Source: a virus
Reading direction: 5' to 3' (one strand)
IMG/VR virus record: IMGVR_UViG_3300027852_000039
Span: 1 to 64,000 of that record
Length of the DNA: 64,000 nt
Shown: one piece after another, positions 31,001 to 39,040 of the stretch
How positions within the stretch are numbered: position 1 is the first letter of the stretch
How the letters are laid out: each line of letters opens with the position of its first letter
Program-made: the position numbers and the translations under genes
The notes under the pieces: generated by a model
Database searches by the model: none
The model's input: the letters and a program-made list of their open reading frames with translations, nothing else
Told to the model about the DNA's origin: nothing

Positions 31001-31963
31001 ATGAAGACGAAGAAGAAAGAAAAGTCTGAAGAGAAGAAGATCCCCGAGGTCTTCGAGTGCGGTCGACTCCTGAAGCTCCGCTTCTCCCAATGGCAAGGGA
31101 GGAAGAAGGTCGATCAGGATAAAGTCGAGTGCAAACCAGGAGATGACGGGGCGGTCGCGAAAGAAGGGACGTGGGACGCGAGGAAGTCCCTTGTCGATCG
31201 AGACAAGGCGATCCTTCCAATCAACAGGGTAAAGGGACAAACCGTCGCAGAAGTCGAGAGAAGGATGGTTCCCGGATGGGATGACCGCGCAAGCTTCTTC
31301 ATCGCGAAGAACGACATCCTGTCGACGGAAGCGTTACTGAAGGAAATGAGCGTCCTGTTTTATGAGAAGGTCGAGACGCTCCATAAGGAGATGGAGAATC
31401 TCAAAGCGGAAGCGCGAGTGAACCTCGGTCCACTCTACAATCCGGAAGACTATCCGGACGACGTCCGGAATCACTTCAAGATGTCTTGGAACTGGTTGAA
31501 GGTCACTCCCGAGAACGGTGACGACGTCCTCCCTCCCGAGATGCAAGCGAACGAGATCGACAAGTTCAAGGACATGATGGGAGAGTTCCGAGAGACGGCG
31601 ATGTTCAATCTTCGTCTCGCGTTCAAGGAGGTCGTCGGGGAGATCGTCGAGGGTCTGACGTCCGGATCGAAGGACGGGAAGCGGAAGGTCATCCGTGGGG
31701 ACTTCGTCGAGTCCAGGGTCGAGAAGATTCAACACCTGTCCTCCCTGAACGTCTTCCAGGACGGCGATCTTGAGAAGGAGATCGAGAACCTTCAGCGGAT
31801 CCTGAACGGCGTCGACATCGAGGATCTGAAGGAGGACGAGAAGTTCAAGAAGCGGGTCCGGACCGAGGTCGGGAAGATCTCGAAAGCGGTCCGTCCCTGG
31901 ATGGACGACGCTCCGATTCGGAGGATCATCCGTCCGTCCAGGTTGAAGCACCTGGATAAGTAG
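31001..31963 (+). CDS. DUF3150-like protein with C-terminal RRIIRP motif
   Basis: 320 residues. LRFSQWQGRKKVDQDKV near residue 26 matches the family opening (strand, W-x-GRK). Later helices include TAMFNLRLAFKEVVGEIVEGL, then FVESRVEKIQHLSSLNVFQD. DUF3150 proteins occur in phages and mobile elements, often near AAA+ ATPases, as here. The last residues are PIRRIIRPSRLKHLDK (motif 31919-31936). GGAGGAGAGAATC precedes the start. Role unknown. Confidence 0.6.
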   Translation: MKTKKKEKSEEKKIPEVFECGRLLKLRFSQWQGRKKVDQDKVECKPGDDGAVAKEGTWDARKSLVDRDKAILPINRVKGQTVAEVERRMVPGWDDRASFFIAKNDILSTEALLKEMSVLFYEKVETLHKEMENLKAEARVNLGPLYNPEDYPDDVRNHFKMSWNWLKVTPENGDDVLPPEMQANEIDKFKDMMGEFRETAMFNLRLAFKEVVGEIVEGLTSGSKDGKRKVIRGDFVESRVEKIQHLSSLNVFQDGDLEKEIENLQRILNGVDIEDLKEDEKFKKRVRTEVGKISKAVRPWMDDAPIRRIIRPSRLKHLDK

Positions 31964-31976
31964 GATCCCCGAGAAT

Positions 31977-32010
31977 GGGGAAGGGGGACAAGGCGCTCCC
32001 CTTCCCTTTC
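31977..32010 (+). terminator. Terminator-like hairpin
   Basis: GGGAAGGGG (31978-31986) pairs with CCCCTTCCC (31998-32006), a 9-bp stem, followed by TTTC. It begins 13 bases after the DUF3150-like gene and would end the AAA+/DUF1257 transcript. Confidence 0.55.
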
Positions 32011-32064
32011 GGGAGCGGGGGACATGCTCAGAATCGATTCTCGTAAGCGAGGGAGGACATTCAG

Positions 32065-32334
32065 ATGACGGACGACGTCGTACAGAAAAACCGGAGGAAA
32101 TACCTCGGATACAAGGTCCAGGGAACAGGAGTCGACGCGAAGATCATCGCCGTGGATCTCCGCGATGCAACGGGGGTCACGCTTCAGGAAGCGAAGAGTC
32201 AACTCCGGATCTATCATCTCGCGCAAGCGGAGCGTCTCGCGGGACTCGCGAGGATGCACAAGGACGCGGCGAAGAATGTCCGGTCGATCCGGAAGAAGGA
32301 CATTCCGAAACGAGACAGGAGGAAGAAGAAATGA
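32065..32334 (+). CDS. Basic hypothetical protein
   Basis: 89 residues, AGGGAGGACATTCAG before the ATG. An alpha/beta start (YLGYKVQGTGVDAKIIAVDL) and a long basic helix ending KRDRRKKK, suited to nucleic acid binding. Start of the next gene overlaps its stop. Confidence 0.6.
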   Translation: MTDDVVQKNRRKYLGYKVQGTGVDAKIIAVDLRDATGVTLQEAKSQLRIYHLAQAERLAGLARMHKDAAKNVRSIRKKDIPKRDRRKKK

Positions 32335-32612
32335 AGGCGATACTTCTCGAAGATCTGTCTCCGTCTTGTCATCGCTGCGGGGGACGGATGGAGTTTCACA
32401 GATGGAAGGACGGAGCGAACATTTGTCAAAGGTGTCAGACCGAGGTCGCGAATCTCAAGGACGAGAGCGAGGAGTTTCTCAATTCGGAGGAGACGTGTAC
32501 GGATTGTGGGGACACGGTCCGGATGGGAGACATCTCGATCGACAACGGCGGTTTGATGCTCTGCGAGTTGTGCGCTTCGTGGAAGAGAAGACCCGATCAG
32601 AGGAGGAACTGA
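32331..32612 (+). CDS. Double zinc-ribbon protein
   Basis: 93 residues. CHRCGG and CQRC in the first half, CTDCGD and CELC in the second: two ribbons in tandem. The first resembles the ribbon used by rubredoxin-like knuckles. ATGA overlap with the preceding gene. Confidence 0.65.
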   Translation: MKAILLEDLSPSCHRCGGRMEFHRWKDGANICQRCQTEVANLKDESEEFLNSEETCTDCGDTVRMGDISIDNGGLMLCELCASWKRRPDQRRN

Positions 32613-32614
32613 AC

Positions 32615-32932
32615 ATGAAGGACTCGGAGTTATTGAAGGCGCTCAACGCGCATAGAGCGGTAACGAGCGAAGTGAGCCTCCTTCTTCAGACATACAGGGA
32701 CTCGGAGATCGAGCAAGGAGAGGACTCGTACGGAACCTTCGCGGAGAGGATTGCTTGTGCGTGCGAGGATATCGTAACGCGTCATCGGTCGGAGTGGGAG
32801 TCGATGACGAAAGAGGAACGGAAGATCGCAGCGTCGCAGATCTTGAGCGCTCGAATGTTATTCATGAAGGTCGTCCCGGAAGGATACGTCTCCGGATACG
32901 AGGGGAAGGTAATCACAGAGATTCCTTTTTGA
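32615..32932 (+). CDS. Hypothetical helical protein
   Basis: 105 residues from ATG 32615 after GAGGAGGAACTGAAC. Helices throughout, CAC pair at ~49-51, end LITEIPF-like beta strand (KVITEIPF). No family recognised. Confidence 0.6.
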   Translation: MKDSELLKALNAHRAVTSEVSLLLQTYRDSEIEQGEDSYGTFAERIACACEDIVTRHRSEWESMTKEERKIAASQILSARMLFMKVVPEGYVSGYEGKVITEIPF

Positions 32933-32950
32933 AGGACGGAGGATCTGAAC

Positions 32951-33343
32951 ATGATGGAGACGAAGAAAGGATCCGCGCTCCCGCTTGCGGAGTCGGTCGA
33001 GGCGTTCCTGTCGGAAGCGGAGTGCGCGCTCCACGAGCGCGATGTGATCGAGGCGAACGGGCGAACGTACTTGACCGCGTTCGGAATGCGACGGATCGCG
33101 AGAATGTATGCGAAGTATCATCCGAAGGAAGACCCGGAGGAGCAAACCATGAAGACGCATCGTACGGATCAGGAAGGTCGGTTCAGAATGTGGATCCCGG
33201 AAGTATCGGAGGAGATCTTCGATCACTTCGCCGTGAAGAAGATCGTCGTCCAGGTCGAGAAGGATGGTCGTCCGACGAGCTTCGTCTTTTATCGAACGGA
33301 AGGAGAACAATATGCCTTCTCAGGCAAAATGCACAACCTGTAA
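32951..33343 (+). CDS. Hypothetical protein with an internal in-frame start
   Basis: 130 residues; GGAGGATCTGAAC before ATG 32951. A second strong ribosome site (CCGGAGGAGCAAACC) precedes an in-frame ATG at 33149, which would give a separate 64-residue product starting MKTHRTDQEG. The two halves look like different domains, helical then beta. Its end overlaps the zinc-ribbon gene at 33312. Confidence 0.55.
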   Translation: MMETKKGSALPLAESVEAFLSEAECALHERDVIEANGRTYLTAFGMRRIARMYAKYHPKEDPEEQTMKTHRTDQEGRFRMWIPEVSEEIFDHFAVKKIVVQVEKDGRPTSFVFYRTEGEQYAFSGKMHNL

Positions 33344-33632
33344 AGTCCGGTTCGTTTGGGATCCTGAGTATCTTCCGAAGGACGTCGACGCGGCGACGCG
33401 GAGGAAGGTGACGACGAGGATCAATCAACGGGGGAGCGACAACTCGATCACGAATGAACCACTCCGGAAGCTCGCGTGTCGGCACTGCAACGGCGCGCTC
33501 GAAGCGACGTCGTATCATTCGAAGCTTCTGGTATCCACGGATCTTCCGGTCTATCGCGAGGGTGTCGAGGGAAAGCATCGGTCGTTCCCTCCGGAGTTTC
33601 GGAAGAGATCTCGGGGACAATTCTCTTCTTGA
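33312..33632 (+). CDS. Zinc-ribbon protein
   Basis: 106 residues, GGAGAACAAT before ATG. CTTC (residues ~7-10) and CRHC (~56-59) frame a basic loop. The long separation suggests a ribbon with an inserted helix (PKDVDAATRRKV). Probably binds nucleic acid. Confidence 0.65.
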   Translation: MPSQAKCTTCKVRFVWDPEYLPKDVDAATRRKVTTRINQRGSDNSITNEPLRKLACRHCNGALEATSYHSKLLVSTDLPVYREGVEGKHRSFPPEFRKRSRGQFSS

Positions 33633-33637
33633 TCTCT

Positions 33638-33654
33638 TTATGCAATCCGCATAA
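33638..33654. promoter_or_regulatory. Second TTATGC-N5-GCATAA inverted repeat
   Basis: TTATGC (33638-33643) and GCATAA (33649-33654) with a 5-base spacer, the same arms and spacing as at 28198-28214. It lies in the 63-base gap between genes at 33632 and 33696. Confidence 0.5.
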
Positions 33655-33695
33655 ACTGAAGTCATACCCTGAGACGAACCGGAGGAAAGGAAGAG

Positions 33696-33953
33696 ATGTC
33701 GAACGGATGCATCAAGAAGAGAAAGAGGAAGCTCGTTCCGTGGGATCGTGAATGGAAGAACGTCAAGGAAGATGCGCGCTCGCTTACGAAGGAACTCGAT
33801 TTTCTCGGGGTCGACAACCTGATCGTTCGGAAGCTCGATCTCAAAGAACTTCGAACTCTCCGCGCGGCGCTCCTGAATCTGTTTGTTCGCGCGGATCTGT
33901 ACTATTCGATGAGACTGGAAGAGTCAATCGACAAAGGAGGGAAGAAAAAATGA
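33696..33953 (+). CDS. Basic helical hypothetical protein
   Basis: 85 residues, CGGAGGAAAGGAAGAG before ATG. Basic N-terminus (KKRKRKLVPW) and leucine-rich helices (LKELRTLRAALLNLFVRADLYY in outline). No family recognised. Confidence 0.6.
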   Translation: MSNGCIKKRKRKLVPWDREWKNVKEDARSLTKELDFLGVDNLIVRKLDLKELRTLRAALLNLFVRADLYYSMRLEESIDKGGKKK

Positions 33954-34189
33954 ATGTCATGGGCGCTGTGTGTGATGCGTGCGAGGTTGCGTTCGAGTCG
34001 AGGTCGGTCCCTTTCGACGTGAGGAAGGCGCAGTGTCTGTACTGCGGGGGGAAACTTCGACCGCTGTCGTTCAAGGACGAGTACCCGAAGCTCACCGTCA
34101 ATCCTCCGAGTCAGTACGGGAGAGCGACAGAGAAGACGGATCGGATCTTCGGGAAACCTGAGAAGTCAAGAGCATGGGGGACGGTATGA
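33950..34189 (+). CDS. Zinc-ribbon protein
   Basis: 79 residues; ATGA overlap and AAAGGAGGGAAGAAA before it. CDAC and CLYCGG form one ribbon; PLSFKDEYPKL follows. It shares its outline with the 33312 product (two CxxC, a loop with K-A/V, then P-L-SFKDEYPKL versus SYHSKLLVST), so the two may be distant relatives. Confidence 0.6.
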   Translation: MNVMGAVCDACEVAFESRSVPFDVRKAQCLYCGGKLRPLSFKDEYPKLTVNPPSQYGRATEKTDRIFGKPEKSRAWGTV

Positions 34190-34536
34190 AGACACCTAAA
34201 TGGGTTTGGATTGTGATCGGGATCGCGGCGCTCGCGACGGTTGTGTCGATCGTCCTGGACTTCATGAGTGTCGCGGAAGGATCCGAGGTCGGGACGATCT
34301 TCTGTTCCGGAAGAATCGTGGATGTCGGAGATCCGGAGATCGAGCTTCTCTCGAAGTGTGGAAGTCCGACGACGTCCTCGCCGTGCGATCAGGACTATTA
34401 CTTCGAACCGAACCACGTCCGGAGGAAGTGTGTCGTCACGCATTACTACAACCGAGGGTCCGGACAGTTCATGAAGGCGGTTACGGTGAGCGGCGGGAGA
34501 GTGATCGGAATCCAGGATCTCGACTATGGGAACTGA
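34186..34536 (+). CDS. Membrane-anchored DUF2845-like protein
   Basis: 116 residues from ATG 34186 (34174 is an in-frame alternative). One hydrophobic segment (VWIVIGIAALATVVSIVL), then an exported-looking domain: VDVGDPEIELLSKCGSPT, a Cys pair, and a G-x-V-x-G-IQDLDYGN end. This order matches DUF2845 envelope proteins (GD, CG-P, and a final G-Y-G). Probably in the cell envelope. Confidence 0.55.
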   Translation: MKTPKWVWIVIGIAALATVVSIVLDFMSVAEGSEVGTIFCSGRIVDVGDPEIELLSKCGSPTTSSPCDQDYYFEPNHVRRKCVVTHYYNRGSGQFMKAVTVSGGRVIGIQDLDYGN

Positions 34537-34608
34537 ACCCAAGAAGCCTATCCTTATCTCTATCGTGAACTTGACACGATGACTAAACCAAAAGGAGGAT
34601 GTGAAGAG

Positions 34609-35025
34609 ATGTCTGAAAAGAATCTGAGTCTGAAGAGGGTCGCGAGGGAAGTTCTCGAAGCGTATCGACTCCGAAAGTGGATCCCTCGGGATCTCCTCGT
34701 GGACCTGGAGACGGCGATCAAGGAACCGAAAGCGACCGAGAAGGAAAAGGCGAAGGACGCTCCCTTCGAATGGGACAAGATCTCGAAGCTTACCGCACGC
34801 GGGAGGAACGGAAACTTCGCGGTTCAGGGGATCGAGATTGACCGTACGGCGCTCGTCGACGGCGAGGGAGTGGGGACTGTCGCCCTCTTCTCGAAACAGC
34901 GCGGAAAGACCGCTCCCGTTCTTCTCACGGGGGAATCTCACGAGCTTGTCCCCATGTTCCGAGCGATCGCGGACATCCTCGAAGGGGACCATTCTCAGAC
35001 GATCGCGCTCAAGTTCAAGATCTGA
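34609..35025 (+). CDS. Hypothetical 138-residue protein
   Basis: ATG 34609 has AAAGGAGGATGTGAAGAG upstream; ATG 34579 in frame is weaker. Helical start (VAREVLEAYRLRKWIPRDLL), beta-rich centre (GNFAVQGIEIDRTAL, PVLLTGESHELVPMFRAIADIL). No family recognised. Confidence 0.6.
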   Translation: MSEKNLSLKRVAREVLEAYRLRKWIPRDLLVDLETAIKEPKATEKEKAKDAPFEWDKISKLTARGRNGNFAVQGIEIDRTALVDGEGVGTVALFSKQRGKTAPVLLTGESHELVPMFRAIADILEGDHSQTIALKFKI

Positions 35026-35038
35026 AGGAAGGGAGGAC

Positions 35039-35275
35039 ATGAACAAGAAGAGAAGAAAGATCAACAGGATCCTTACGAACCCGTTCATGAAGGGAGAGGA
35101 TCTCCGGAACCTCCGGGAGACGTTCGGGTGGACGCAATTTCAGGTAGCGACCATCTTGGGGGTGGATCAATCTCAGATCTCGCGATGGGAGACGAGGAGC
35201 GAGTATGTCCCGAACATGGCGCGGAAGCTCCTTCAAGATCACTGCGATGTTGTTCGGGAGAAGTACGGAGTATGA
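35039..35275 (+). CDS. XRE-family HTH regulator
   Basis: 78 residues, GGAAGGGAGGAC before ATG. LRNLRETFGWTQFQVATILGVDQSQISRWE is a textbook Cro/CI helix-turn-helix (WTQFQVA, then SQISRWE as recognition helix). It is followed by a non-coding stretch, so it may control the transcript beginning near 35.5 kb. Confidence 0.8.
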   Translation: MNKKRRKINRILTNPFMKGEDLRNLRETFGWTQFQVATILGVDQSQISRWETRSEYVPNMARKLLQDHCDVVREKYGV

Positions 35276-35592
35276 CAGGAGAGGAGAGAACGGTACAGAA
35301 ATGACAACGGGAGATCTCGGGGAGGAGGTCGGTCCGATCACGGTCCGTTCTCGCTTCCTGAGTCTCCCGCTGTACGTTTGAGAGGATACCTCACCGAAAA
35401 AGTTCGGGTCAAGAGAAATTCGAGCTTGACAAGGCGACCCTCCATCTGAGAGACTTCCCGTCGTAATCCCCTTTCTTGATTCAAAACGATTCCCTCATGA
35501 AGCTCCGTCGCTTCGAGTCGACGATACGATTCGGCACGCTCGGAGCTTTTCTTTTTTCAGGGGGAATCAACCGCGTCAGAGGAGGAGAAGAG
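35276..35592. other. Non-coding region with a terminator
   Basis: 317 bases. A 26-codon ATG frame at 35301-35381 has no ribosome site and is not called. A perfect -35 box TTGACA is at 35426-35431 but no good -10 lies 16-18 bases beyond. A strong hairpin with a T run is at 35500-35558, just before the ParB-like gene. Confidence 0.4.
35500..35558 (+). terminator. Long hairpin with T run
   Basis: AAGCTCCG (35500-35507) pairs with CGGAGCTT (35541-35548); the 33-base interior can form a smaller hairpin; TTCTTTTTTC follows. The strongest terminator-like site on the + strand of the window. Because it stands only 35 bases before a start codon it could also be an attenuator. Confidence 0.65.
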
Positions 35593-36246
35593 ATGTCGAA
35601 AAAGAAGACAGCACGTCCGGATCCCTCCGGACTTCCCGTCGAATGGGTTCCTCTCGACAAGATCATCGAGTACGAACACAACCCGAAGAAACATCCCGAA
35701 CATCAAGTGAAGAAGATCGCGGAACAGATTGAACTGTATGGGTTCCATCCCGCGATCGAGCTTGACAGGGACGGGGTTATCATCGCGGGTCATGGTCGCA
35801 AGCTCGCAGCAAAGCGACTCGGACGGAAGGAAGCTCCGTGCGTCCGAAGAAAGGATCTCACGGCGAGGGAAGCAAGGGGCCGGCGATTAGGGGACAACGT
35901 TGTCGCGGAATCCCCGTGGGACGAGGATCTTCTCCGGACGGAGTTCGATGTCCTCGCAACCGAGGAAGGGATGAGTCACGAAGAGATCGCGAAGATGAGC
36001 GGGTTCGACAAGGACGTGGTCGAGGATCTCTTGAAGGCGAGCGGGGAGGCGACGATCCCTCCGGACGGTTCGGAAGGTTCGGAAGGTGAGGACTCCTCGG
36101 GAGTGAAGACATACAAGAAGGATCCGAACATCATAATCCGGATCTCGGTTCATCCGGGATTGTGGGCGGGGAAGCGGGACGAGATTCGTCAAGTTCTCTT
36201 TGACATGGAAAAGGCGTATAACTGCAAGATCTCGATCGAGGAGTAA
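35593..36246 (+). CDS. ParB/Srx-fold protein
   Basis: 217 residues; GGAGGAGAAGAG before ATG. The N-terminal ParB/Spo0J-like domain is clear: EWVPLDKIIEYEHNPKKHPEHQVKKIAEQI in outline, then IIAGHGRKLAAKRLG, the GH-R nucleotide-binding core. A helical DNA-binding-like middle (SHEEIAKMSGFDKDVV) follows, and a C-terminal strand domain. Phage proteins of this type are often linked to DNA methyltransferases or packaging; none is adjacent here. Confidence 0.8.
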   Translation: MSKKKTARPDPSGLPVEWVPLDKIIEYEHNPKKHPEHQVKKIAEQIELYGFHPAIELDRDGVIIAGHGRKLAAKRLGRKEAPCVRRKDLTAREARGRRLGDNVVAESPWDEDLLRTEFDVLATEEGMSHEEIAKMSGFDKDVVEDLLKASGEATIPPDGSEGSEGEDSSGVKTYKKDPNIIIRISVHPGLWAGKRDEIRQVLFDMEKAYNCKISIEE

Positions 36247-36247
36247 C

Positions 36248-36490
36248 ATGGAGTTTGTAGGTTCCAAGGAATCGAGGGAATGCTGTCAGGTCGGATCGTA
36301 CGAACATCAAGTCCCGATGCCGATCAACGGAAGGCGGCAAGACATTGATTTTTGCATCGCGGACATAGTCGCGGCGCTGAACGCTGCGAACATCGTGACC
36401 ATTGCTTTATGCTGTGGACATGGAATCATGGAAGCGAGGATCGACCTTCGGGACGGAAGACGAATGATCGTGACGAATCCGAAAAGATGA
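36248..36490 (+). CDS. Small conserved phage protein
   Basis: 80 residues. DFCIADIVAALNAANIVTIALCCGHG followed by IDLRDGRRMIV (in outline) is an arrangement I recognise from many actinobacterial-type and other phage proteins without known function: a CI-DIV--LN helix, a CCGHG turn and a final DGR strand. Cys and His could bind a metal. Confidence 0.6.
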   Translation: MEFVGSKESRECCQVGSYEHQVPMPINGRRQDIDFCIADIVAALNAANIVTIALCCGHGIMEARIDLRDGRRMIVTNPKR

Positions 36491-36500
36491 GGAGTGGTCC

Positions 36501-37154
36501 GTGAGCGATCCGTACGACGCCGACCGTTACGACTGGAAGCATTGTCCGGGGAATTGCGAGGAGTGTGAATTCGATCCCGAGAAGAGTTTGATAAAGGAGG
36601 GGTTGAACATGGGAGACGGAAACCGAAGGAGAGAAGAGATCCAGAAGCAAGAAGAGGAAGCGCGCGAAGCGTGGGGACTCCCTGAACTCGACGGACCGGA
36701 ATGGAGAAAGCTCTTCGTCTACGAGGGGGAGATCCAAATCATCACCGATCGCGATCGCGCGGTCATGGAGTATCAACGGAACCTCTTGATGGACTATCTC
36801 CCGATGATTCTGAACATGCTTCTTGAGATCCATCCCATCACGTACGAAGAGTTCAACAGGGTCGTGGTCACGCAACCCGGAGTCCAGGAGAAGGCGCTCC
36901 TTTCTCTTGAGGAGAACTATCCCGCGATCGGAATAACGAAGGTCGGGGGATTGTGGGGATGGTCGACCCTGTCCCTGATCGCAACGATCACGGAGATCCT
37001 CGTCGGGGATCGTCTTGCATTCCTCATCGACACACCCTCCAAGAAGGGAGGACGGTTGTACGCGTGCGAATGGTACAACCGGGACTCCATCCCTCGACAG
37101 AACTTCCTGAACTGGATCACACCGAAAAGATGGAACACGACGGAGATCGGATGA
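36501..37154 (+). CDS. Hypothetical protein with an internal in-frame start
   Basis: 217 residues from GTG 36501 (GAGGAGTGGTCC upstream). The first 36 residues carry C-x3-C-x2-C (CPGNCEEC). A strong site AAAGGAGGGGTTGAAC then precedes in-frame ATG 36609, so a 181-residue product is also likely. The main part is helical, then has IGITKVGGLWGW and a beta-rich end. Function unknown. Confidence 0.55.
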   Translation: MSDPYDADRYDWKHCPGNCEECEFDPEKSLIKEGLNMGDGNRRREEIQKQEEEAREAWGLPELDGPEWRKLFVYEGEIQIITDRDRAVMEYQRNLLMDYLPMILNMLLEIHPITYEEFNRVVVTQPGVQEKALLSLEENYPAIGITKVGGLWGWSTLSLIATITEILVGDRLAFLIDTPSKKGGRLYACEWYNRDSIPRQNFLNWITPKRWNTTEIG

Positions 37155-37531
37155 CCGAGTTCGTGCGAGTGTATCTCTGTACGCGGGAATCTTGTCGCGC
37201 GTTCTTCAATCTGAGCACGGAGGGGTTCGACTTCTGTCCGGGAGGTTACATGCTTCCGTGTCGAGACTGCGGCGGGGTCACGAAGTACAGGATCATTCCG
37301 AAAGAACTTCTCGAAGTCGAGCATATCGCGGGGAGAATCCGGAGGACGGAGAAGTCTCCGCTTGTATCGAACGACGGGGGAGTGTTGCTCCCGAAAGAAC
37401 TCGCGGACTACCTGAAGGGATCGTTCGCGAAAACGCGTAACAGAGCGAAGGGGGACAGCCATGCAGAAAAACAAAGAACGATTCATCAGAAAGTATTGAG
37501 AGTCGGGGGGAAGTATGTTCGTCGCATGTAG
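37151..37531 (+). CDS. Cysteine-rich hypothetical protein
   Basis: 126 residues; the ATG overlaps the previous stop. C-x4-C, then CPGG and CRDCGG suggest zinc sites in the first 45 residues. The last ~24 residues overlap an HTH reading frame on the same strand (37461-37664) and may be partly determined by it. Confidence 0.55.
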   Translation: MTEFVRVYLCTRESCRAFFNLSTEGFDFCPGGYMLPCRDCGGVTKYRIIPKELLEVEHIAGRIRRTEKSPLVSNDGGVLLPKELADYLKGSFAKTRNRAKGDSHAEKQRTIHQKVLRVGGKYVRRM

Positions 37532-37664
37532 ACACGCGGGGATCCCGAGAACCGTCTTCTACCGATGGCGCAAAAGCGACGAGGAGTTCCGGAAAGAGAT
37601 CGAGAAGGTCAACGCGGAGAACGTTGACAAGATCATGGACGCCCTTCAAAGGACGGGGACATGA
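37515..37664 (+). CDS. Homeodomain-like HTH protein, possibly interrupted by TGA
   Basis: 49 residues from ATG 37515 (GGGGGGAAGT upstream): CRHAGIPRTVFYRWRKSDEEFRKEI is the helix-turn-helix of small terminase-like or homeodomain-like phage proteins. The frame extends upstream to ATG 37461 (KNKERFIRKY) through one TGA at 37497. That upstream part matches the first helix of the family, so the full gene is probably 37461-37664, with a nonsense codon or readthrough. Confidence 0.5.
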   Translation: MFVACRHAGIPRTVFYRWRKSDEEFRKEIEKVNAENVDKIMDALQRTGT

Positions 37665-39040
37665 AGATCGGGTATCTATCATTCGGGCGCGACGACTTCT
37701 CGTACGGACTCGCGCTCGTCCTGTCCAGGATCAAGGACAAGTGCGAGACGTTCCGGGTGTCACCGAAAACCGCGAGGTACGCGGACGAGATCTTCTTCTC
37801 CCTATTTTGGTGGGAACACCTTTACCTTCTCGCGGACTTCCTCCGGAAAGCGGGTATCTCGAAGAACGAGGATCTCAAAAGTCGACCGCGTATCCGGATC
37901 GGAGGATATCAAACATTCAACCCTGTCCCTCTCCTCGCGTATGGTGACGAGGTCTTCGTCGGTGACGGCGAGGAGGGGTTCCCTCTTCGACTCTTCAAGA
38001 ACGAAACTCCTCCCTCCCTTTATCTCTCGCACAAACAGAAGTCGGTCGAGTACGCTTGTGTCGAGAGTCTCCGAGGATTCTCCCACATCACGAACGACTT
38101 CACGCGCGTCGAGATCGCGCGCGGATGTCGCTACCGCTGTAAGTTCTGTCTCGTCTCCCATCTGAAACCATACCGCGAAGTTCCGATCGAGGAGCTTCGT
38201 CCGCTCGTGCGGCGCTGCAAGACGAAGCGGATCTCTCTCTTCGCCCCTGAAGTCACGGCGTATTCGTCGGCAGAAGAGCTTGATTACCTCTGCGCGGAGA
38301 AGAAGCTCGTCCGGAGCGAACAGGACACGCGGATCGAGAACGTTCATCTCCGACAACAGAAGACGCTCCCGCAAGTGGGGATCGAGGGGATCTCCGAGCG
38401 ATTGCGGAAGAGCGTTCGGAAAAACATCTCTGACGAGATTCTTCTCGAACAGGTCGCGAGGATGATCTCGCAAGGCAAGCGGGGACTCCGCGCATACTAC
38501 ATCCTCGGACTACCGGGAGAGACGTCGGAGGATTGGGACTCCTTCAAGGAGTTCCTCGTGAAGATGGGAAATCTTCCAGGAGCGGAGAAGTTCTCGTTCT
38601 TCCCGTACCCGAACGCGTTCAACGCGAACCCTCATACTCCGTTCGAGATGGAACCCGTCCGATGGGAGGTCGACTATCGAAAGAAGTGGACCGATCTCTT
38701 TTTCCTGAGAGGGTGCTCCATGGAGTCTCTTCCCTGGAAAATGAAAATCATGGCGTTCACGAGGATGCACGGACCCGCGTCCAGGATCCTCGCTCAGATC
38801 GCGTTGAGAGCGGGAGAGGAGTTCTTCGACCTGGAGAGGGACTTGTCTCGGAGAGGAGTGATCCGGATCCAGAAGACCCGCGTCGTCTGCAAGAGTGCAG
38901 ACGCGCTCGTCGATGCGTTGAAGAAGTGGGGAGGGGTTGAGCGATATTGCGGAGTCCCGAAGGAAACTCCATGGAAGAAGGTCAAGCTTCAGAAACCCAA
39001 AGAGAAGGGGAAAGACAATGGGGATACTACAGGACGTTAA
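37661..39040 (+). CDS. Radical SAM protein, B12-binding-like
   Basis: 459 residues; ATGA overlap with the HTH gene. Residues 1-130 look like a Rossmann-type N-terminal domain (IRIGGYQTFNP, EVFVGDGEEGFPLRLF), as in B12-binding-type radical SAM proteins, though no DxHxxG cobalamin motif is seen. Cys156-x3-Cys160-x2-Cys163 (GCRYRCKFC) binds the cluster. SLFAPEVTAYSS and VGIEGISERLRKS follow, then YYILGLPGETSEDWDSF, typical of methylthiotransferase-like members. It may modify a tRNA, protein or lipid; substrate unknown. Confidence 0.8.
   Translation: MKIGYLSFGRDDFSYGLALVLSRIKDKCETFRVSPKTARYADEIFFSLFWWEHLYLLADFLRKAGISKNEDLKSRPRIRIGGYQTFNPVPLLAYGDEVFVGDGEEGFPLRLFKNETPPSLYLSHKQKSVEYACVESLRGFSHITNDFTRVEIARGCRYRCKFCLVSHLKPYREVPIEELRPLVRRCKTKRISLFAPEVTAYSSAEELDYLCAEKKLVRSEQDTRIENVHLRQQKTLPQVGIEGISERLRKSVRKNISDEILLEQVARMISQGKRGLRAYYILGLPGETSEDWDSFKEFLVKMGNLPGAEKFSFFPYPNAFNANPHTPFEMEPVRWEVDYRKKWTDLFFLRGCSMESLPWKMKIMAFTRMHGPASRILAQIALRAGEEFFDLERDLSRRGVIRIQKTRVVCKSADALVDALKKWGGVERYCGVPKETPWKKVKLQKPKEKGKDNGDTTGR

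Noticed and set aside
35301-35381. A 26-codon ATG frame in the gap before the ParB-like gene
   Set aside because: No ribosome site, no similarity and short enough to be chance.
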